NCBI GenBank assembly: GCA_905182985.1
Contig: CAJJDN010000022.1
Coordinates: forward strand, 532,451 to 596,450
Direction of reading: 5' to 3'
Source of the DNA: Paramecium sonneborni
Lineage: Eukaryota > Ciliophora > Oligohymenophorea > Peniculida > Parameciidae
DNA length: 64,000 bases
Below are positions 1-12,100 of the stretch, in pieces. The notes beneath the pieces are model-generated. The model worked only from the letters and a program-made list of their open reading frames with translations, did not search any database and was not told the origin of the DNA. A program made the translations under genes and the position numbers. Each line of letters starts with the position of its first letter. The stretch's first letter is position 1.

Positions 1-1460
1 CTAATTCTTATTCCAATTCACCTAAAGATATTTCTTATTTTTAATCCATTTCTAGTAGTAGATATCATCTATACTTATTTAATCATCTTCATCATTTTCT
101 AAATCCATATTTGGGTAGAATGAATAGGGGACATAATGAAAATGAATTCCAGGTGAATTTTCTAAATTTTTGAGATGATCATAAACCTATGATACAATTT
201 TGTTTAAGTCTTCAACCTTGTTTTTATTTTCTACATTTTCTTAGATTGGAAAATGTAAATGATAATCTCCTAAATAATTATTGTAATATATCATGAACAG
301 GAATAGGCTATATTTAATGAATTTATTACTTCATCAATATTTTGTCCTAGACATACTCCTGTTTCATAAGACCAACATCTAGATAAATTTTAAATTGTAT
401 AACCTCCTCCTCCTAATAGAATTAATGGAACTCCAAATTATTTCATGTAAGTTATACATTATCCATGACCCCTTAAATTTTATATTCAATTTTACTTAAT
501 AGATAAATTTAAAGCTCCTAAACGATTAATGAATCAGTACCACATTACATAACAACACAATCAGGACGAAATGTTTCCATCACTCTACTAGTTACTTTTT
601 TAAATAATTCTAAATAAGGTTGATCAGATATTCCTGGTTTTAATGGTACATTAACGGCATAATATTTTCCTACTCCTAATCCTACTTAATTTAATTATCC
701 TGTTCCTGGAAAGAAATCATCTCCATATTAATGAAATGAAAGAGTCATTACTCTATTTGTTAAATAAAATGCTACTTCTACTCCATCTCCATGATGACAA
801 TCAATATCTACATACAATATTCTAACATATATTCTTAGTTATTCTAGTATGCACAAAACTATATCATTTATATAACAAAATCCAGCAGCCTCCTTCTTTT
901 TAGCATGGTGTAATCCACCAGACCAATTTATTGCTATATCTGCCTATCTTGTTAATATTGTATGTGCACAATCTATACTTGCGCCTGCACTAAATTAACA
1001 ATAAGAAAATAGTCCTGAAAAAGTAGGATTATCTGCTGAATCTCCTACTTTATATCAGAATTCAGATTTTTACTACTCTTACTTTATCTCCATCTAGTTA
1101 TTAATCTAAACTCTTCCAACAAATTCTCAGGTATTACACCATCATAATTTGTTGAACAATATTCCTTTACAAAATTTACCTTATTTTCACTCATATACTA
1201 ACTTAAATAGGCAACGAATTCAGGATCATGAAATTTATTTAACTCTTCTAATTATGCTTCTCTTATCAAATATACATCTAGTGATCTATATAATCTATCT
1301 TTATATATATTCTCAACTACCCAAAATTTACTATTAAGCTATGAGCCATTGCTATACGTTTTGGTTTCATTGGATGCTCCTTACCATAATGAAATTTTCC
1401 TATTAATCTATTATAAAAGTATGCCACTCTTCTACTTGAATCTAAATCAGCTTAAATCAT
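1..1460 (-). CDS. class I histone deacetylase-like, partial, frame damaged
   Basis: Expected role: zinc-dependent removal of acetyl groups from histone lysines. Reading from the ATG at 1460, the N-terminus carries [11 protein letters not shown]; later come [11 protein letters not shown] and the active-site core [14 protein letters not shown], all typical of class I enzymes, then LLGGGGYT. Introns inferred at 1312-1331, 1048-1073, 472-495 and 308-329 restore frame. Two problems remain. Near 521-533 the segment holding the zinc-ligand Asp (CGTDSL..RLG) is out of frame with what follows, unless a 23-nt GT..AG stretch is removed, which would delete that Asp. Near 288 one extra base separates PVHD from [10 protein letters not shown]. 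No TGA occurs before base 1, so the 3' end lies outside. Family certain; whether functional is doubtful. Confidence 0.85.
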
Positions 1461-1784
1461 GTGTTAATTATTTAATTAAATATTTAATTTATATTTCAAT
1501 AAATGCTTTTCGAAAATTTAATATATTATCATTATCTCTATTATAAATTTAATTTCTACCAATTTATAATTATTATTTTTCTTTTTTAAATACTTAGAAC
1601 AAAAACATATAAAAAATCATTATATCTTTTAAGTAAAATACATAATAATAAAATTCATAATCGTTAACTGAAAGATCTTTGAGCTGATTCTATGTTTAAA
1701 TGGAATGACATTTTTGGATTCGATTTCCTAGTTTTTTATTCTATATTTTTATCTGAATATTTATTTTATCTATTTTTTGTACAT
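1461..1784. other. intergenic, upstream of the HDAC gene
   Basis: AT-rich spacer between the HDAC start and the stop of the next gene, both on the minus strand. It must hold the HDAC promoter, but I see no recognisable motif or RNA gene. Confidence 0.4.
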
Positions 1785-3126
1785 TCATCCTAACTAAAAA
1801 TATTAATTATTGTACTAATCTGTTTCATTATGTTATTTTGTAGGGCTTAACTCATGTTCAAATTTTATTTTACTAAATGAATATTATAACACTTTTGGTA
1901 ATTAAACAGGATAAAGGTGTTTCTAATTTATTTTTTGTTACTATTAATAGATTTAAGATTAATTAAGTTTTTTCGATGATTGAGAATATTTTTCAACAAA
2001 AGATTAGCTCTTTTTAGTCTCTATTTATTCTAATTACAATGTTGGAAATTATTATTATATATCCAAAGAACAATCAATATAATGTGATTTATCCCCTGAA
2101 TGTTTAGGAGTTGGATTAATCAATTAAATTTTTTTTTCAGTTTTTAAGATCTTAGAAGGTTTAAATGATGGATATTTCAAAGTTTGCTCATTTAAATAAA
2201 TCTAATTGTCTCTCACTATATGTTTTAATTCTTTTTTCTTTTTTTGTAATGCAATTTAATCAATTTTATATTTTGGTAAGATTTAGAAAATGTCAAACTG
2301 TTTGGAGCTTATCAATGCCTATTCAGCAAAATATTTAATTGAATTTATAGATGGTCTTAGTTCAGGATCATAACAGAGCAATATTCTTAAAAAATTATTT
2401 AAATTTAGACTATATTATGGATTATATATGAATTTAATTCCTTTTTGTATTTATTTATGTAACACATTTAAATTATTGGCTTTAAAAGCTTATTCCTTAA
2501 ACATCATTTAATAAACTAAAACTCCAAGCATCCAAATATCAGATTTACAATCATAAATTTTTTATTTTACAAATTCTGGAGCCAATAAATATATATCTTA
2601 ATAGTTTTCTTAATGAAGATAATATAAAATATTCATATCTCCCAATATAGTAGTCTTTTAAGAACAAAATAGATTTGATAAACTTATTTTTCCATGAGGA
2701 TGTTTAGGATGAAATAATTCAAATGCTGAACAAACCTAATAATTTAAAAATTTATTATACCTAAATTAGTATATTAAGAATTTCTTATTCATTCAAGGGA
2801 CATTAATATTATGTATCAATAAATTAACTAATTACTCTATTAAATTATTTATTAAAATACCCTAAATAAGTATTATCTGAATAATGAGTGGCTTCATAAA
2901 ATTTAACAAAATGAGGATTGCTTGTCTTTGATAGTTTATTAATTAATTATATTAGAGAAGTTACTTTATCTTTATTAACTCCTTCTAAACTGAATAATCT
3001 CAAGATGTAAGGTTTATTAACCCTTTTAAGCAAAATTGTTTTTTTGAATTTATTATATCGTAACACTTCTACCATTGTAAATTATGGGTATAGATTCTCT
3101 ATATTTTTCTTTAATGAATTCATCAT
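1785..3126 (-). CDS. protein pseudokinase, about 438 aa
   Basis: Protein-kinase fold without the catalytic residues. The C-lobe is clear: LLAPEF (APE motif) followed by CKSDIWMLGVLVY, the helix-F Asp motif. The catalytic loop HRDxKxxN reads HGKISLSN, so the catalytic Asp is Lys, and the DFG position reads GDM. The N-lobe has KKTILLKRVNK in the place of the VAIK strand; no glycine-rich loop is obvious. A 25-nt intron splits the kinase core, and removing it gives a length divisible by three. The C-terminal third is Q/K-rich and probably disordered. I chose the first of two consecutive ATGs (3126). Likely a scaffold or allosteric partner rather than an enzyme; the partner is unknown. Confidence 0.75.
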
Positions 3127-3463
3127 TCTGTTTTGATATTAATTTTATATATTATTATCAAAGTTATATAGAATTCTTTGGTATATTTGTTGGGTTTTGG
3201 AATTTCATTAAAAATATAAATTCACAATCCAAAGATTTATAAATAGATTCGTTAGACCTATTTAGCCTTAAAAGAGAAGAAGAAAATTATATTAAAAAAT
3301 CTAAAATTTTGAATGTCATATTTTTGATAAGTCAAAAAAGTGAAAATCTTGATTAGGGTTCAAAATTTTGAGATTAAAATGTAAATGAATAATATTGAAT
3401 TGAGAATATATTATTTGATAATATTAATGAATAAAAGGTTGTATAGTTTTTATATTAAATTTA
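3127..3463. promoter_or_regulatory. divergent intergenic region
   Basis: 337-nt AT-rich spacer between the minus-strand pseudokinase and the plus-strand WD protein, so it should hold both promoters. No specific element recognised. Confidence 0.4.
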
Positions 3464-4774
3464 ATGTAAATAATTACTGGTGATGAAACAGGATTATTGA
3501 AATTAATTGATTTAGAGAAAAAAGATGTGATAAAGAAATATGGAGAATAAGGAAAGGAGTTCAAAGTTATCTAAATTCTAACACTATAAATATCAGATAT
3601 TAGTTTTTTCTTGGTATTGAGAGAGTAAAGTTTAGTATTATTAGACAATGAATTAAATGAAATTACTTAAATCAACATTGATTCATCACCTTTGAAAGGT
3701 TTTTGTGATTCAAATCATGATATATATATAATTTATGGAAACAGAAAAATAAATCATATTAAATATGATTAAGATCAAAACATATTTCTTTAATAAAAAA
3801 CATTAAACTCTAATGATTTTTTGCCCTTAAATAATTGTAAAGATAAATATGTAACATCTGCTGCTATTTCAAGTGATTACTCATTATTATTGATAACATA
3901 TTTTGGAGCTCCACCATCTATTTTTAACTTAAAATTAAAATAATTATAATGGTAATCAAGAAATGTTAAAAATGATGAATTAGATCTTTAAGTTAAAATG
4001 CATGATTATGATGGATTATTCTTAGATGATTATTCTGTAGGAGTTATTACAACCCATAAGACATTAAGAATTTATAATATTCTCTAATAAAAATCTTAAC
4101 CTATTGCAGAACATTCATTAAAACATTCAAAAACCAAAGTTACACTAATAAGGGCTTATAATCAAAAATATTATATGATAAATGAAAGAGGAGAAATTTT
4201 AATTTATTAGAATGATTTTAAATTTGAAAGAATGATTAAAGGTACTTTTGGAGCTGTTAGAGATGTTACATTTAATAAAGATTATATATACACAGTTAGC
4301 ATAGATCGTTTTTTAAGGTTTTTTATTATTTATTATTTTAGAGTGTATCATACAGAAAATGTAAGAATACCTTTGGCTATTAATTTATCTTAAAGATTAA
4401 CAGCAGTCAATTTTTATTGTTCAGAATATAAAGAAATTGAAATTGAAAAATAATAAGAAAAAATTTGGACTATTTAAAATGGAAGAGAAGCAAAAGCAAG
4501 ATTTGCTGGAATGAGAAGACACACTATTAAATTATCATATTTAGATAAAATGTTCGAGAATCACAAACTAAATAAATTAAAAAAAGAATAATAAAAATTG
4601 AAATAAGAATAATAATCAATAGAAATTAAATAAGAATATGATGAAGTAGATTACCAATCTAAATTTAAAACTATTGAGAATAAGAAAATTAAGAAATAAA
4701 AATAAAAATAAAAGATTCTTGGATTAAAGAAATCAAAGTTACTAGTAAATAAACCAAATAGAAAAATAAAGTGA
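3464..4774 (+). CDS. WDR74/Nsa1-like WD-repeat protein, about 428 aa
   Basis: Nsa1/WDR74 is a nucleolar beta-propeller needed for 60S ribosomal subunit maturation. The N-terminus reads MQIITGDETGLLKLIDLE, the typical first blade with GDETGxLKxxD. Later segments include FGAVRDVTFN and, across a 24-nt intron at 4318-4341, RFLRVYHTENVR, matching the last blades. The C-terminal tail is highly basic (lysine and glutamine rich), as in nucleolar family members. The ATG at 3464 starts the conserved first blade directly. The next gene begins 52 nt after the stop on the same strand. Family assignment rests on the overall pattern and was not tested by a search. Confidence 0.7.
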
Positions 4775-4826
4775 ATAATTTGTTTTATTATGTTTAAATT
4801 GTTAATAACATATAAATTATAATTAA

Positions 4827-5993
4827 ATGAGTAACTAAAAGAATAGCTATGATAATTTGATCTTTGATGAGGATGATGAACTATAAAAATTAGGTTAGTC
4901 AAATAAGAATACTAAATTTTTAAATCGATTGAATAATCCAAAAAACAAATCATTAGAGAAAACTTAGTTAAATACTGTAACAGAAGAAAATAGAAACAAA
5001 TTAAAAGAGGAACTTAAATAAACTGTTGGAAACAGTAAATACAAGTTCAAATATTTGTTTTAGATTCCTTAAATTATTAAGAATTCTAAATTGTAGAGTA
5101 GAAAAAAGACATATGAGATTTTTACAAAAAATTCTTAGCTTGAACAATATTATTTGTAATTATAAAATACTTCCTCTAATACTGTCAATATAATTTAGAC
5201 TAATGCGGATTATAAAGATATATTAAGTTAAATTTCAAATAATAAAGTAAGTGATACCTATCTACATAAAAATAAAAAGAATAGTGGAGGAATTTTTGTT
5301 AATGAGTTATGGTCATAAAAACTTAGAAATTAAATCTGTGACCAATCAAGATTGAAGCAATTATCTGAAATTATTGAAATGAATAAAATTAAAATGAGTT
5401 ATGATGAACAGTTATTGAATTTCTAAGAATATTTTACATAAAAAACATAACAAAAAAAAGAAACTATTACAGATATGCAGGAAATTATTTAAACAGCATT
5501 TTAAACAGAAAATTAATAGGAAACTAAAATATAAAATTAAAATCAATAAAGAGAATATTAGAACATAAATTTATAATGTTATTTTAAAACTTAATTAGAT
5601 GAATAGCCTATAGATTATTCTACCAAATATAGTCGAATGGCTTCTCGTAATCATAGTTAAGCCTTTAGACCATAATCATAAGAATATAGTATATTTAGCC
5701 GTCGAGCATCTACTTTATAAAAAAATTAATATGAAATTATGCCTACATAAATTAATCATCAAGACTCATCTAACGATAGATTATAATTTATAATTCAAGA
5801 ATCATGTAAAGAAAATCAATTAACTAAAAATACTGTATCTAAAATGAATAATTTTTTCAAATCAGAAAAAGATATTTAAGAAAGAATTAAAAAATAAAGA
5901 ATGAAGTTTTACTTAGCTAAAGATTTGAACAATGCAATAAAACTAAAAAAATAAAGAGAGTCAAATTCTCATATATATGGTTCAATAGCTTGA
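4827..5993 (+). CDS. unknown Q/N-rich protein, about 388 aa
   Basis: A single open TGA-only frame of 1167 nt with no intron needed. The protein starts MSNQKNSYDNLIFDEDDELQ and is rich in Gln, Asn, Lys and Ser, with short charged helical stretches (for example KKETITDMQEIIQTAF) and no membrane segment or known domain that I recognise. The C-terminal 40 residues (KMKFYLAKDLN) look helical. It lies 52 nt downstream of the WDR74-like gene in the same direction. Function unknown. Confidence 0.65.
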
Positions 5994-6644
5994 GTATATG
6001 GCTATCTCCAAAAATATCAATTCAAATTTTTAAATATTTGACTTCCAATTATAATATAATATAATATAATTACTTTCATATGATCATATTTTCTATTTAA
6101 ATTTTTTTTTAATATAATAACTTTTGAAAAATTATAATAGGAAGGAAATTAAATTAAATAGATTGATATAATTTCATATCGAATATGATATTTCTACTAT
6201 GTTTCAATACAATATTTTCTTGTAGGAGAAATTTTTGTCATAGTTTAACCTTTTATTAATTAGATTTTATCATACATCGTTATAGGAGCAATAAATATTG
6301 CCTTGGGCATATGTGTTTTTAAAAATATATCCATTTTATTATTATATGTGTTCAACTGCTTAATATTCAGTAAATCTATGACTATTTTAAGGTTTGTAAG
6401 TATTATAATTATATTATTAGTTTTTGGTATTATGGATAATGATAAGTAAGTTAATTTGAATCTGATTGATTATATAATAATTTATATTTAAAATAAAAAT
6501 CCTAAATAATTTTTGATTAAGAACTGAAGAGTAGTCATATTATAATTATTAAATTTTATAAACCTAATTATAATATGATGTTATTAATATTGATAGTTAT
6601 TATTGATGAAATAATAAACTAATGGAAAAATTATTGTTTATATT
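5994..6644. other. gap with a possible small membrane-protein ORF at its 3' side
   Basis: The left part (about 5994-6190) is AT-rich and featureless. From about 6190 to 6527 on the plus strand one TGA-only frame encodes a hydrophobic protein with about three membrane segments (for example NIALGICVFKNISILLLYVF), ending at TGA 6525-6527. I could not find an ATG in that frame or an intron that supplies one, so it could be a real gene with an unresolved first exon or chance hydrophobic coding in AT-rich DNA. The rest up to the next gene shows nothing. Confidence 0.3.
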
Positions 6645-7333
6645 TCATTTATTAGTTGAACTTGAGCTTTGACTAGAGCCTTCTTAATAGTTTAAATTTT
6701 ATTTTTTGAGTGTCAAATAATCGGAAAGAATTGATTTCAACCATTTCCAGGCTTACTTAAGTGATGGTTATTCTCTAAAAGAATTATCAGGATGGCAACT
6801 CATCACCATATGTAATAAAGATTCAACAAATTTATGTTCATGGGAATATTTAGATCTTCCTTAATATAATATTACTTTATTTTTTGCAATTCTTCTGAAA
6901 TATCTTAATTTTTTTAATTACTTGTAATTAAATCTTATTCTAATTTAAGAATGGACTTTTGTAATTCAATATTAGTTTTTTATTATTAACTATTATTCAT
7001 TATTTCATGATGTAATTTATTAGATAATTTATTTAATTCTTTATTTAATTCATCTATATATTCTTGATGTTTATTTGAATGTTTGTATTGTTCTTCTAAT
7101 TAACTTTTAAGATCTTTAATTTGATTGAGAAGTATTTGTTCTACCTTTCTCAATTAAATTATAACATCATTCAAAATTTATATTTCTTCATCAAAATCTT
7201 TTTATGTTTTTGGTAGAGATCGACTGGAACTCTTTTTTGTGAAAATAGTATCATAATTAAGAGATTTGTTTGCTGTATATGAATCTGTAGATATATTGCC
7301 TTCAGCTTCACTCTCACGAATAGAATATAACAT
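6645..7333 (-). CDS. coiled-coil protein, about 222 aa
   Basis: Starts MLYSIRESEAEGNISTDSYT; a serine-rich head is followed by a long heptad-rich coiled coil (LEEQYKHSNKHQEYIDEL onward, roughly residues 55-150). A 20-nt intron at 6856-6875 joins KIK to SKYSHEHKFVESLL, after which a short non-coiled module (MVMSCHPDNSF) and a Ser/Gln tail follow. Removing the intron gives an exact codon count. An ATG at 7399 is also in frame, but it overlaps the stop of the upstream trichocyst gene, so 7333 was chosen. Function not recognised; coiled-coil proteins of this size are common in ciliary and basal-body structures. Confidence 0.6.
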
Positions 7334-7395
7334 TGTAATTTTAACGAAATTTATTAATAAATATATGAATATTTTTAGACCAATAATATTTTTCA

Positions 7396-8567
7396 TCATT
7401 ATCTAAATATACCTCCTTTTTTTAAGGCATTTTCAGCATCTTTAATAGCTAATAATTCATTATCATATTATTAAATTAAGGAGTTATGTGATGCAGTTCT
7501 AAAATAAAAATATTAAAATTAAATGAATACCTTTCAATCCATCTATTTTATGTTGCATTAAGATTATCTTCAGCTTCAGATAAATTAAGTCTTGCATCAT
7601 TAAGAATTGCATTAAGTGCTTTAATTTCACCATCTTTAGTTTCAATCTCAGATTACAACATAGGAATTAAGACATCTCTTATACCAGTTATTTTTGCTTA
7701 GATTTCTGATAAAATATCTTTTTATAAATTAGATTAAGCTTCGTATTAATTTTATAAAGATGTTTATCCTTCAATTAATGATTATCTTAATTAATTCATA
7801 TAATTGATAACTTTGTTGAGATTCTCTTAATCTACATAATTATTCTATGCAATTTAAGTGAGTGCCTTTACTAATGGTTGATAAAATACTCTCTTAGATG
7901 AAAGTTATTTCAAACTAACGTTAACCTTAATTAATACTGAGTGTGCATCTTTGATGATATTTCTTTGAGATTATCTGCTTTTTATAATAAAGATGTTTCA
8001 TCTTTGACTTCATTTAATAATGCTATTGCTTAATCTAATACTGCAATAGTATCTGCATATTCATTGAATTATCTGTCAAATGTAGATTTATCTGAATTTA
8101 TTTATGCTTCTTTTGCATTCAACAATTTTGTAGCATCATATAAATCTTATTTGGCTTCTGTTAACATTTATTATAATCTAACTCTTTCATCACTCAAATC
8201 TTTTACATCAACCTCTAATTAGGCAATCTTACCAAAATTTACATACATATTCATACCTTATTTTTAAAGTCTGTAATTTAATTTTAATAGTATTGTACAT
8301 CTGCTTAATATTGTTAATATTCTTGTTCGTAAAATGCATTTTCTTCATTTTTTCTAGTCTTAAATGATTCAGCTAATTCATCTAAAGCAACAAACAATTA
8401 TTAGAAATTGAAATCTTTGGATGCCACTTCTGATAATGCTACTATCACTTATTAATATGGATGAATCTGATCTCCAATTGTTGACAATATTCCTTAGCTT
8501 AGTATGATTATTGTTTATACTTGGCTAATGTCAAATACAAAAGAGACAATGCAATGAATGTTTTCAT
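7396..8567 (-). CDS. trichocyst matrix protein, about 354 aa
   Basis: Trichocyst matrix proteins are secretory proteins that crystallise inside the defensive extrusomes of Paramecium and expand on exocytosis. The N-terminus MKTFIALSLLYLTLA is a signal peptide; a 23-nt intron (8498-8520) lies at its end. Introns at 8228-8256 and 7499-7530 and another of 23 nt near the middle leave 355 codons including the stop. The rest is Ala/Leu/Asp/Gln-rich heptad repeats (EIQAKITGIRDVLIPML, LNAILNDARLNLSEAEDNL), the four-helix-bundle style of this family. These proteins are normally made as precursors and cut in two; I did not locate the processing site. A second family member lies at 55766-56912. Confidence 0.8.
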
Positions 8568-8639
8568 ATAATATTAATTATAAATCCGTTTTTATGGGAA
8601 ACATATATAATTAAATTGATAAAATAATTACTCATTTAA

Positions 8640-9661
8640 TCATATCGATTTTTCATTTCTTCCTAATACTATTTCTTAATCAGTTGTCATTACCAAATTA
8701 ATCTAAATTAATTTACTATTATACAATTTACCTTCTTAAGATCAATATAAAACATTCCAATAAAAAATGAATTCATTAAATAAAGACTATAAGACAAGGT
8801 TGAATAAATTTCACTAACCATATTAGCTATAAAATCTTCAGATGCACTAAGACCATCATTTAAATTAGGTTCTCCTTGAGCCATAGGCATACCCATAAAT
8901 AAACTAATAAAATTAACAGATACAACTAAGTATATAATTCTAGATTTACAAGCAGTAAATAAAAAGCAAATCACAGTAAATAAAGCAGCCTTTATTTACT
9001 AACTTAATGAGTACTGTTTTAATTTATCCGAAAATTTCAAAGATTATTAATTCTACTTATAACACATATAATAACTAGTAAAGAGGAAATTCATAACAAA
9101 GGAGAAAGTTAATAGAATTCTATCTTCAGTATCTAGAATAATAATAGAAATATTTATTGTAATATAAGATACAGAGAAAATTGGTTTGATTTTTTTATTC
9201 TATTGGAAGTAATGCAAAAGCTAAAAATGCTAGATGAGCTGAAACTCCACTAAGAAAGATCTAAAATGAAAAAGGCTTTGAATAAGTATATTTTAAAGTA
9301 AATCTTTTTTTTTTTGGAAGTTATTGATTTGCTTAATAAACTAAATAATAAATAAGGATGCCAATCAAACTTATCAATGCATTACCAATCTAAAAATGAG
9401 AGTTATAAAGTATTATACTGTAAATAATTAATTCTTTTAAAATGGTAACTCTAAAAACAAAGGAAAGGTTTATGCTCTTGGATATTGAAATTGACTTAAA
9501 ATAGCTGCAAAAAGAACGATGATTGACATTGATGCATACATAGATGGCAAATATGTAATTTGTTATTTCAAATTTGTTTATGTTTCTGCAATTTAATCTC
9601 TATAGTTGAGACTAACAAATGATTATTGTTCCTCATCTCTTGAGATATTATTCAATATCAT
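8640..9661 (-). CDS. multipass membrane protein, possibly Frag1/DRAM/Sfk1-like, about 307 aa
   Basis: Membrane protein with about six hydrophobic segments: SMSIIVLFAAIL, IGNALISLIGILIYYLVY, GVSAHLAFLAFALLP, TFSFVMNFLF, ALFTVICFLFTACK plus YLVVSVNFISLFM, and SLYLMNSFFIGMFY. Cytosolic N-terminus acidic and Gln-rich. Introns of 29 nt (9390-9418) and 29 nt near the 3' end are clear; a third of 40 nt (9133-9172) is needed to keep frame and is unusually long here. With all three the coding length is exact. The number and spacing of helices resemble Frag1/DRAM/Sfk1 proteins, but no decisive motif was seen, so that family call is tentative. Confidence 0.55.
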
Positions 9662-9711
9662 GGACACTTAAACAAAAAACGAATAAATTATATAATTATT
9701 ATATTAAAAAA

Positions 9712-10814
9712 TCAAACCTTATAATTTTTATTTTAACTTTTAGCATTTCGACTATAATTTTCTAGATATTGACTATCTAAGGTAAGATTTTTATGACCAA
9801 TTGAAATATCTAATTTTTTACCTTTTAAAGTAGATTCCCTCATTTTAGGTCTAAATGGAAAATAAACAATTACCTAGAATTAGGAACAACTTAGTATTGA
9901 TGTAAACTAGGTTCAGATTCATCTTATTCAGTTTTAATTCGAATATCTTAAATATTACGTTTGCCTGTAACAACAATACTATTATTGATATTAGAATTAA
10001 TGTTGATATAGTTATTATTTATTTAAGGTGTTTTCTTATAAAATGTTCCACCTATGCTATAAAATCATAATATAATTACTTTTGATTATTCATATATTTT
10101 TATTAAGTGATTTTTAAGATTTATTGAATTTATTTAGATCTATTTTTTTTTTCAGAAGAGAGTGTTGGTGTAGCTCTAAAGCCTAGATTAGATGGAGGTT
10201 TAGTAATAACACTTTCTCTTCCTTGACTTTAACTAGCAGCATTTAAAGATAATTCTGTAGGTTTAGTAATAGAAGTATTAGAAATATTAGTTCCTCCTCT
10301 AAGTTTCTACATTCTATATTATTACAATTAATAACCTAGAGGATTTTAAATTTGGTGCATAGTTAAATTATTTAGTTTTAGTGGATGATTCATCAACAAT
10401 GAGATCAGTTAATTTCATAAGTCTTTCATTTAATGCTTTCATAAAATTTGGTTATGTAGCATCAGTTAATCGATCTATATTATCACAATTTAGATTATAT
10501 ATGGTAATATCCTTTAAAGATTGCAATGAGGTATCAGATGAAGATTCATAGTTTTCTTTAGGAAATTTGAAAGTTTTATTTATTTTGCAATTCTTAAATC
10601 TAAAATTAAATGGAATTCATTAATACTTCATTTCTATTTCTAATTTGAAATCTTCAACTTCAGAATCCTCATCAGGCTAAGTCTTAGTAATTAATTCTAA
10701 AGGAGCTTATGGTTTAACAATCTTTTGATATATGAGATATTTCATGAGATCTTTATCAATATTTTTAGGCTGTTATAATTAAGGACTCTTAGATTTTTTA
10801 TTTCTGTTGGACAT
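9712..10814 (-). CDS. unknown hydrophilic protein, about 335 aa
   Basis: Starts MSNRNKKSKSPQLQQPKN. Four introns of 27, 22, 23 and 23 nt, all GT..AG, leave an exact 336 codons including the stop, which supports the model. An early acidic helical stretch (DEDSEVEDFKLEIEMK) is followed by a moderately ordered region (FMKALNERLMKLTDLIVDE) and a low-complexity Ser/Thr/Asn/Gln tail with IGGTFYKKTP. No known domain recognised. It is divergent with the mitochondrial-carrier gene to the right, sharing a 200-nt spacer. Confidence 0.6.
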
Positions 10815-10884
10815 AATCAAAATTAATTATAAAATTAATATAAGAAATTATTCATGAATTAAAAAATAATATAGAGTTTCCTTA

Positions 10885-12099
10885 TTTATTCTAATTTATT
10901 GGATTTATTCAAATAGGATATGTGTTAGAAATAGTAATACAATATATATGAATTTTATTTATATTTATATATACGATAATATAAGATTAAATATTAATTA
11001 TTTTAGATATTAAAATGTTAAGTGGTTTATTATATAGTCCAAATTGGACCTTTGTTGATAAAATATTAAGAGACCCTTAATTAGTTGATCTTGAATATTT
11101 TGTTGGTGGTGGTCCAGGACATGATTGGCTTGCAAAAGTTGTTAGAGTAGATTAATAAAAGTAATCAGAATATAAAATTTATATTTATATAGATTTTTAG
11201 GTCCAAGAGCTAAATTTGAAAGATAATTTAATGAAGAGCCTAGAACATGGGAAGTATTTTCAGATAATTTTTATCGTCTTACATTACTTGCTGGAATTGA
11301 AAGATTACTTACTCTTAGATAAGCATATGGAGGATTGAAAACTAGATTTACATTTGGAGATTCTAATACGTATTAAATTGCTTAAAATTTAGAGCCTGTC
11401 TTTAATAAATATTCAATTAAGGATTATTTAAGGGATATTTTAGAGGAGCATTATTAAATGCATTCTAATTTTTGACAGTATGGGCACATCCATTAGTATA
11501 TAGTAGAGGTAATGGATATACTTCTCATTATCTATATTCATCATTATTTGAACTTATAACTTATCCTATTGATACCATAAAAACAATTATATATTCTGAT
11601 ATCTAAGGAAGATATAAAGGAGCATTTGATGTTATTGAATAAGTAATCTATATCAATTTAATCTATAGGTTTATGCTCGAAATGGATTTAGTCATTTCTA
11701 TAGAGGAATTGTATTCAAATTGGCATTCAATGGTACTTTGATCTATCATCTTAGAAATGTCTATGAATAAGATTATCTTTCATAAGTAAATAAATATATA
11801 TTCTAATTTATTAGTTAATTTCTACACCTTTATTAGCTATTGGTTATGGATTCTTAACTATCAAAACAAGATTATAATTAGCAAGTACTGATTTAAGTTT
11901 CTAATAAACTAATTAAAAAGGTAGAATAGCTGCTAATTTATTTGCATAAAAAACACCTTTTAGTATCTATAGAGGAGTTATTCCATTCTTGTTGTTGACT
12001 GATTTCTTCCATTATAAATTATATGCACTCTATTCATCAACTGCACAATCAAGAACTTTGGATGAATTCCTCAATTAATACAAACATCAAATAGGAAGT
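10885..12099 (+). repeat. first copy of a 1215-nt direct duplication
   Basis: This segment reappears at 12101-13315 (offset 1216) and seems identical wherever I compared it. The copies are separated by one N at 12100. Both ends of the repeat abut the N exactly as two overlapping contig ends would. Confidence 0.9.
11015..12099 (+). CDS. mitochondrial carrier, first copy, cut at its 3' end
   Basis: Same gene as 12231-13342 but interrupted by the N at 12100, losing the last few codons. I read it as a duplicate created by scaffold joining rather than a second locus, because its upstream sequence and introns are repeated too. Confidence 0.8.
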
Positions 12100-12100
12100 N
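12100..12100. other. single N, contig joint
   Basis: One ambiguous base between the two copies of a 1215-nt sequence; typical of a minimal gap placed between contigs that in truth overlap. Confidence 0.9.
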
